A stretch of DNA of 64,000 nucleotides from the NCBI RefSeq assembly GCF_048820895.1, contig NZ_JBMERQ010000001.1, forward strand, positions 806,001 to 870,000, read 5' to 3'. The notes beneath the pieces were generated by a model. The model was not told the origin of the DNA. It did not search any database and saw only the letters and a program-made list of their open reading frames with translations. Positions 62,453-64,000 of the stretch are shown here, piece by piece. The translations under genes and the position numbers were made by a program. Within the stretch, counting starts at the first letter, position 1. Each line of letters starts with the position of its first letter. The stretch comes from Cribrihabitans_A neustonicus (GTDB lineage: Bacteria; Pseudomonadota; Alphaproteobacteria; Rhodobacterales; Rhodobacteraceae).

Positions 62453-63507
62453 CCCTGTCCGAACGGCTGGCGCTGGCGGTAATGCACCGGATCGATCCGG
62501 AGGCCGCGCATGGGCTATCGGTCAAGGCGCTGCGGATGGGGCTTGCGCCCGCCCCCGGGCCGGTGACCTCGGCGCGGCTGAAAACTTCGCTCGCGGGCAT
62601 CGCCCTGCCCAACCCGGTGGGTCTGGCCGCAGGTTATGACAAAAACGCCGAGGCGCTCGCGCCGCTGTCGCGCGCCGGTTTCGGCTTCATCGAGGCCGGT
62701 GCCGCCACCCCGCGGCCGCAGCCTGGCAACCCCAAGCCGCGGCTGTTCCGGCTGAGCGAGGACCGCGCCGCGATCAACCGCTTCGGCTTCAACAACGAGG
62801 GAATGGAGGCAATCGGCGCGCGGCTGGCGCAGCGGCCCAAGGATGCCGTGATCGGGCTGAACCTCGGCGCCAACAAGGACAGCGAGGACCGCGCCGCGGA
62901 TTTTGCCAGGGTGCTCGCGCATTGCGGCGCGCACCTGGATTTTGCCACCGTAAACGTCTCCTCCCCCAATACCGAGAAGCTGCGGGATTTGCAGGGCAAG
63001 GCGGCGCTGTCGGCGCTGCTGGACGGTGTACTGGAGGCGCGGGCGGGGCTGGCGCGCCGGGTGCCGGTGTTCCTGAAGATCGCGCCGGATCTGGATGCGG
63101 CCGGTATAGAGGATATCGCAGAGGTCGCTGTGGAGAGCGGCATTGACGCGGTGATTGCCACCAATACCACGCTGTCGCGCGAAGGGCTGAAGAGCGCGCA
63201 CAAGGGAGAGGCCGGCGGTCTGTCCGGTGCGCCGCTGTTCGAAAGATCCACCCGGGTTCTGGCGCGGCTGTCTGAGCTGCTGGACGGCCGGGTGCCTCTG
63301 GTGGGCGTCGGCGGCGTGGGATCGGCGGAACAGGCCTACGCCAAGATCTGTGCGGGCGCCTCGGCGGTGCAGCTTTATACCGCGCTGGTCTATGGCGGAC
63401 TGTCACTGGCATCGGAGATTGCCCGCGGGCTGGACGATCTCCTGGCCCGCGACGGCTTCAGCACTGTCGCGGAAGCGGTTGGCAGCAAACGGGGAGACTG
63501 GCTGTGA
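62449..63507 (+). CDS. pyrD: Quinone-dependent dihydroorotate dehydrogenase (class 2)
   Basis: A 352-residue membrane-associated flavoenzyme that oxidises dihydroorotate in pyrimidine synthesis. It has NPVGLAAGYDKNAEALAPLS, FIEAGAATPRPQPGNPKPRL, the Ser-based active site FATVNVSSPNTEKLRDLQ, and the FMN-phosphate region VPLVGVGGVGSAEQAYAKI. GGAGGATATGGC precedes the ATG. It is coupled both to DUF952 and to the ArsC-like gene. Confidence 0.96.
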   Translation: MTLSERLALAVMHRIDPEAAHGLSVKALRMGLAPAPGPVTSARLKTSLAGIALPNPVGLAAGYDKNAEALAPLSRAGFGFIEAGAATPRPQPGNPKPRLFRLSEDRAAINRFGFNNEGMEAIGARLAQRPKDAVIGLNLGANKDSEDRAADFARVLAHCGAHLDFATVNVSSPNTEKLRDLQGKAALSALLDGVLEARAGLARRVPVFLKIAPDLDAAGIEDIAEVAVESGIDAVIATNTTLSREGLKSAHKGEAGGLSGAPLFERSTRVLARLSELLDGRVPLVGVGGVGSAEQAYAKICAGASAVQLYTALVYGGLSLASEIARGLDDLLARDGFSTVAEAVGSKRGDWL

Positions 63508-63845
63508 TCACCTATTGGCACAATCCGCGCTGCTCGAAATCCCGCGCAGGCCTTGCGCTGCTGCAGGAGCGCGGCGTGGAACACGAGGTGCGGCTCTACC
63601 TGCAGGATCCGCCCACTCTGGCGGAGCTGGAAGCCGTGCGTGAGGCGCTTGGCGCCGAGGCGATCGGGATGATGCGGACAGGCGAGAAGACGTTCAAGGA
63701 GCTGGGCCTTGCCAAGGACAGCCCGGAGGCGGAGCTGATGGCGGCGATGGCCGAGCATCCGGTCCTGATCGAGCGTCCGGTAGCGATCCGGGACGGCAAG
63801 GCGGTGATCGGCCGGCCCACCGAGGCGATCGAAGCGCTGATCTGA
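63504..63845 (+). CDS. ArsC/Spx-family reductase-like protein
   Basis: A 113-residue thioredoxin-fold protein beginning MITYWHNPRCSKSRAGLALL, with the active Cys10 in NPRCSKSR, where ArsC has NPxCGTSR. EHPVLIERPVAIRDGKAVIG is also typical. This is closer to YfgD-type than to plasmid arsenate reductase. The start is GTG, overlapping the pyrD stop (GTGA). Arsenate reduction is possible but not shown. Confidence 0.9.
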   Translation: MITYWHNPRCSKSRAGLALLQERGVEHEVRLYLQDPPTLAELEAVREALGAEAIGMMRTGEKTFKELGLAKDSPEAELMAAMAEHPVLIERPVAIRDGKAVIGRPTEAIEALI

Positions 63846-63904
63846 CCCCGAGCACCGCTTTGCGGCGCGGAAAACGGTCCGGACGTCACGTGATTTCCGT
63901 GGCC

Positions 63905-64000
63905 TCAGGCGCCGACCGTGGCTTCCAGCCGCGGGTAGCGCAAGGCAAGCGTAACGCCGCGGGCGAGGTTCAGCACCATCAGCGCGGCCCAAAGACCGTG
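63905..64000 (-). CDS. C-terminal end of a probable MATE-family efflux transporter; runs off the right edge
   Basis: Only the last 31 residues are present (GLWAALMVLNLARGVTLALR, then YPRLEATVGA and a stop). The GLWAALMVLNLARG pattern with a short basic tail resembles the last span of NorM/MATE exporters. The family call is tentative because so little is visible. Confidence 0.5.
   Translation of the reverse strand, partial: HGLWAALMVLNLARGVTLALRYPRLEATVGA

Noticed and set aside
63504..63845. Arsenic resistance operon
   Set aside because: A single ArsC/Spx-like gene coupled to pyrD with no arsR, arsB or acr3 nearby.

Overview
The window is a 64 kb stretch of GC-rich alphaproteobacterial chromosome. 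Gene content points to a Roseobacter-group member of the Rhodobacteraceae, close to Leisingera, Phaeobacter or Ruegeria. The evidence includes accB-accC-aat next to an NDUFA12-type complex I subunit, a GapR-like DUF2312 protein, an ScfR/RamB-type XRE regulator, a fused FAD/SelD protein and an Mrp antiporter with fused A and B subunits. Genus is inferred from remembered gene content, not from any search. No rRNA, tRNA, CRISPR array, transposase or phage gene was seen. Both edges cut a gene: an ABC permease on the left and a probable MATE exporter on the right.

Layout. (1) 1-8400: a reductive pyrimidine degradation locus. It holds pydC, pydB, a NitT/TauT-type ABC transporter with an inserted GNAT gene, a RutR regulator, and the preA/preT dihydropyrimidine dehydrogenase pair. 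A perfect RutR-type palindrome (4712-4729) lies between the divergent pydC and rutR, and a near-match (8370-8387) lies in front of preT. (2) 8.4-12.4 kb: housekeeping and stress genes (cupin, RidA, GapR-like), then a persulfide dioxygenase and a DUF442 sulfurtransferase. (3) 12.5-17.6 kb: a FliM/FliN-family protein with an EF-hand-like loop, then a three-gene overlapping set of receiver protein, small membrane protein and Na+/solute-symporter-like histidine kinase. (4) 17.6-29.4 kb: a possible carboxylate or fatty-acid uptake locus. An ScfR-like regulator is divergent from a five-gene liv-type ABC operon, followed by an alpha/beta-hydrolase-adenylate cyclase fusion, an acyl-CoA ligase/thiolase pair and a PAS-LuxR regulator. 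(5) 29.5-36.2 kb: accBC, aat, DUF2155, mlaD, ndufA12, ridA, clpX and clpP. (6) 36.5-47.4 kb: a GlxA-type AraC regulator, DUF302, a ThDP enzyme overlapping a CoA transferase, a TPR protein, and opgC-opgG-opgH for osmoregulated periplasmic glucans. (7) 47.4-54.9 kb: an esterase/rhodanese pair and the mrpABCDEFG operon. (8) 55-58.5 kb: selD (FAD fusion) converging on mnmH, with two strong palindromes between them. (9) 58.6-64 kb: a MarR regulator, SRAP, DUF1992, a UshA-like nucleotidase, DUF952, pyrD and an ArsC-like protein.

Themes. Translational coupling by ATGA, GTGA or TGATG overlaps is very common. Several intergenic regions carry strong hairpins, including two tandem hairpins after the ABC binding protein and a three-copy intergenic repeat family on the minus strand. 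The liv, cyclase, CoA-ligase and thiolase block has no assignable substrate. It and the kinase/small-protein/receiver trio are the most likely places for undescribed function.
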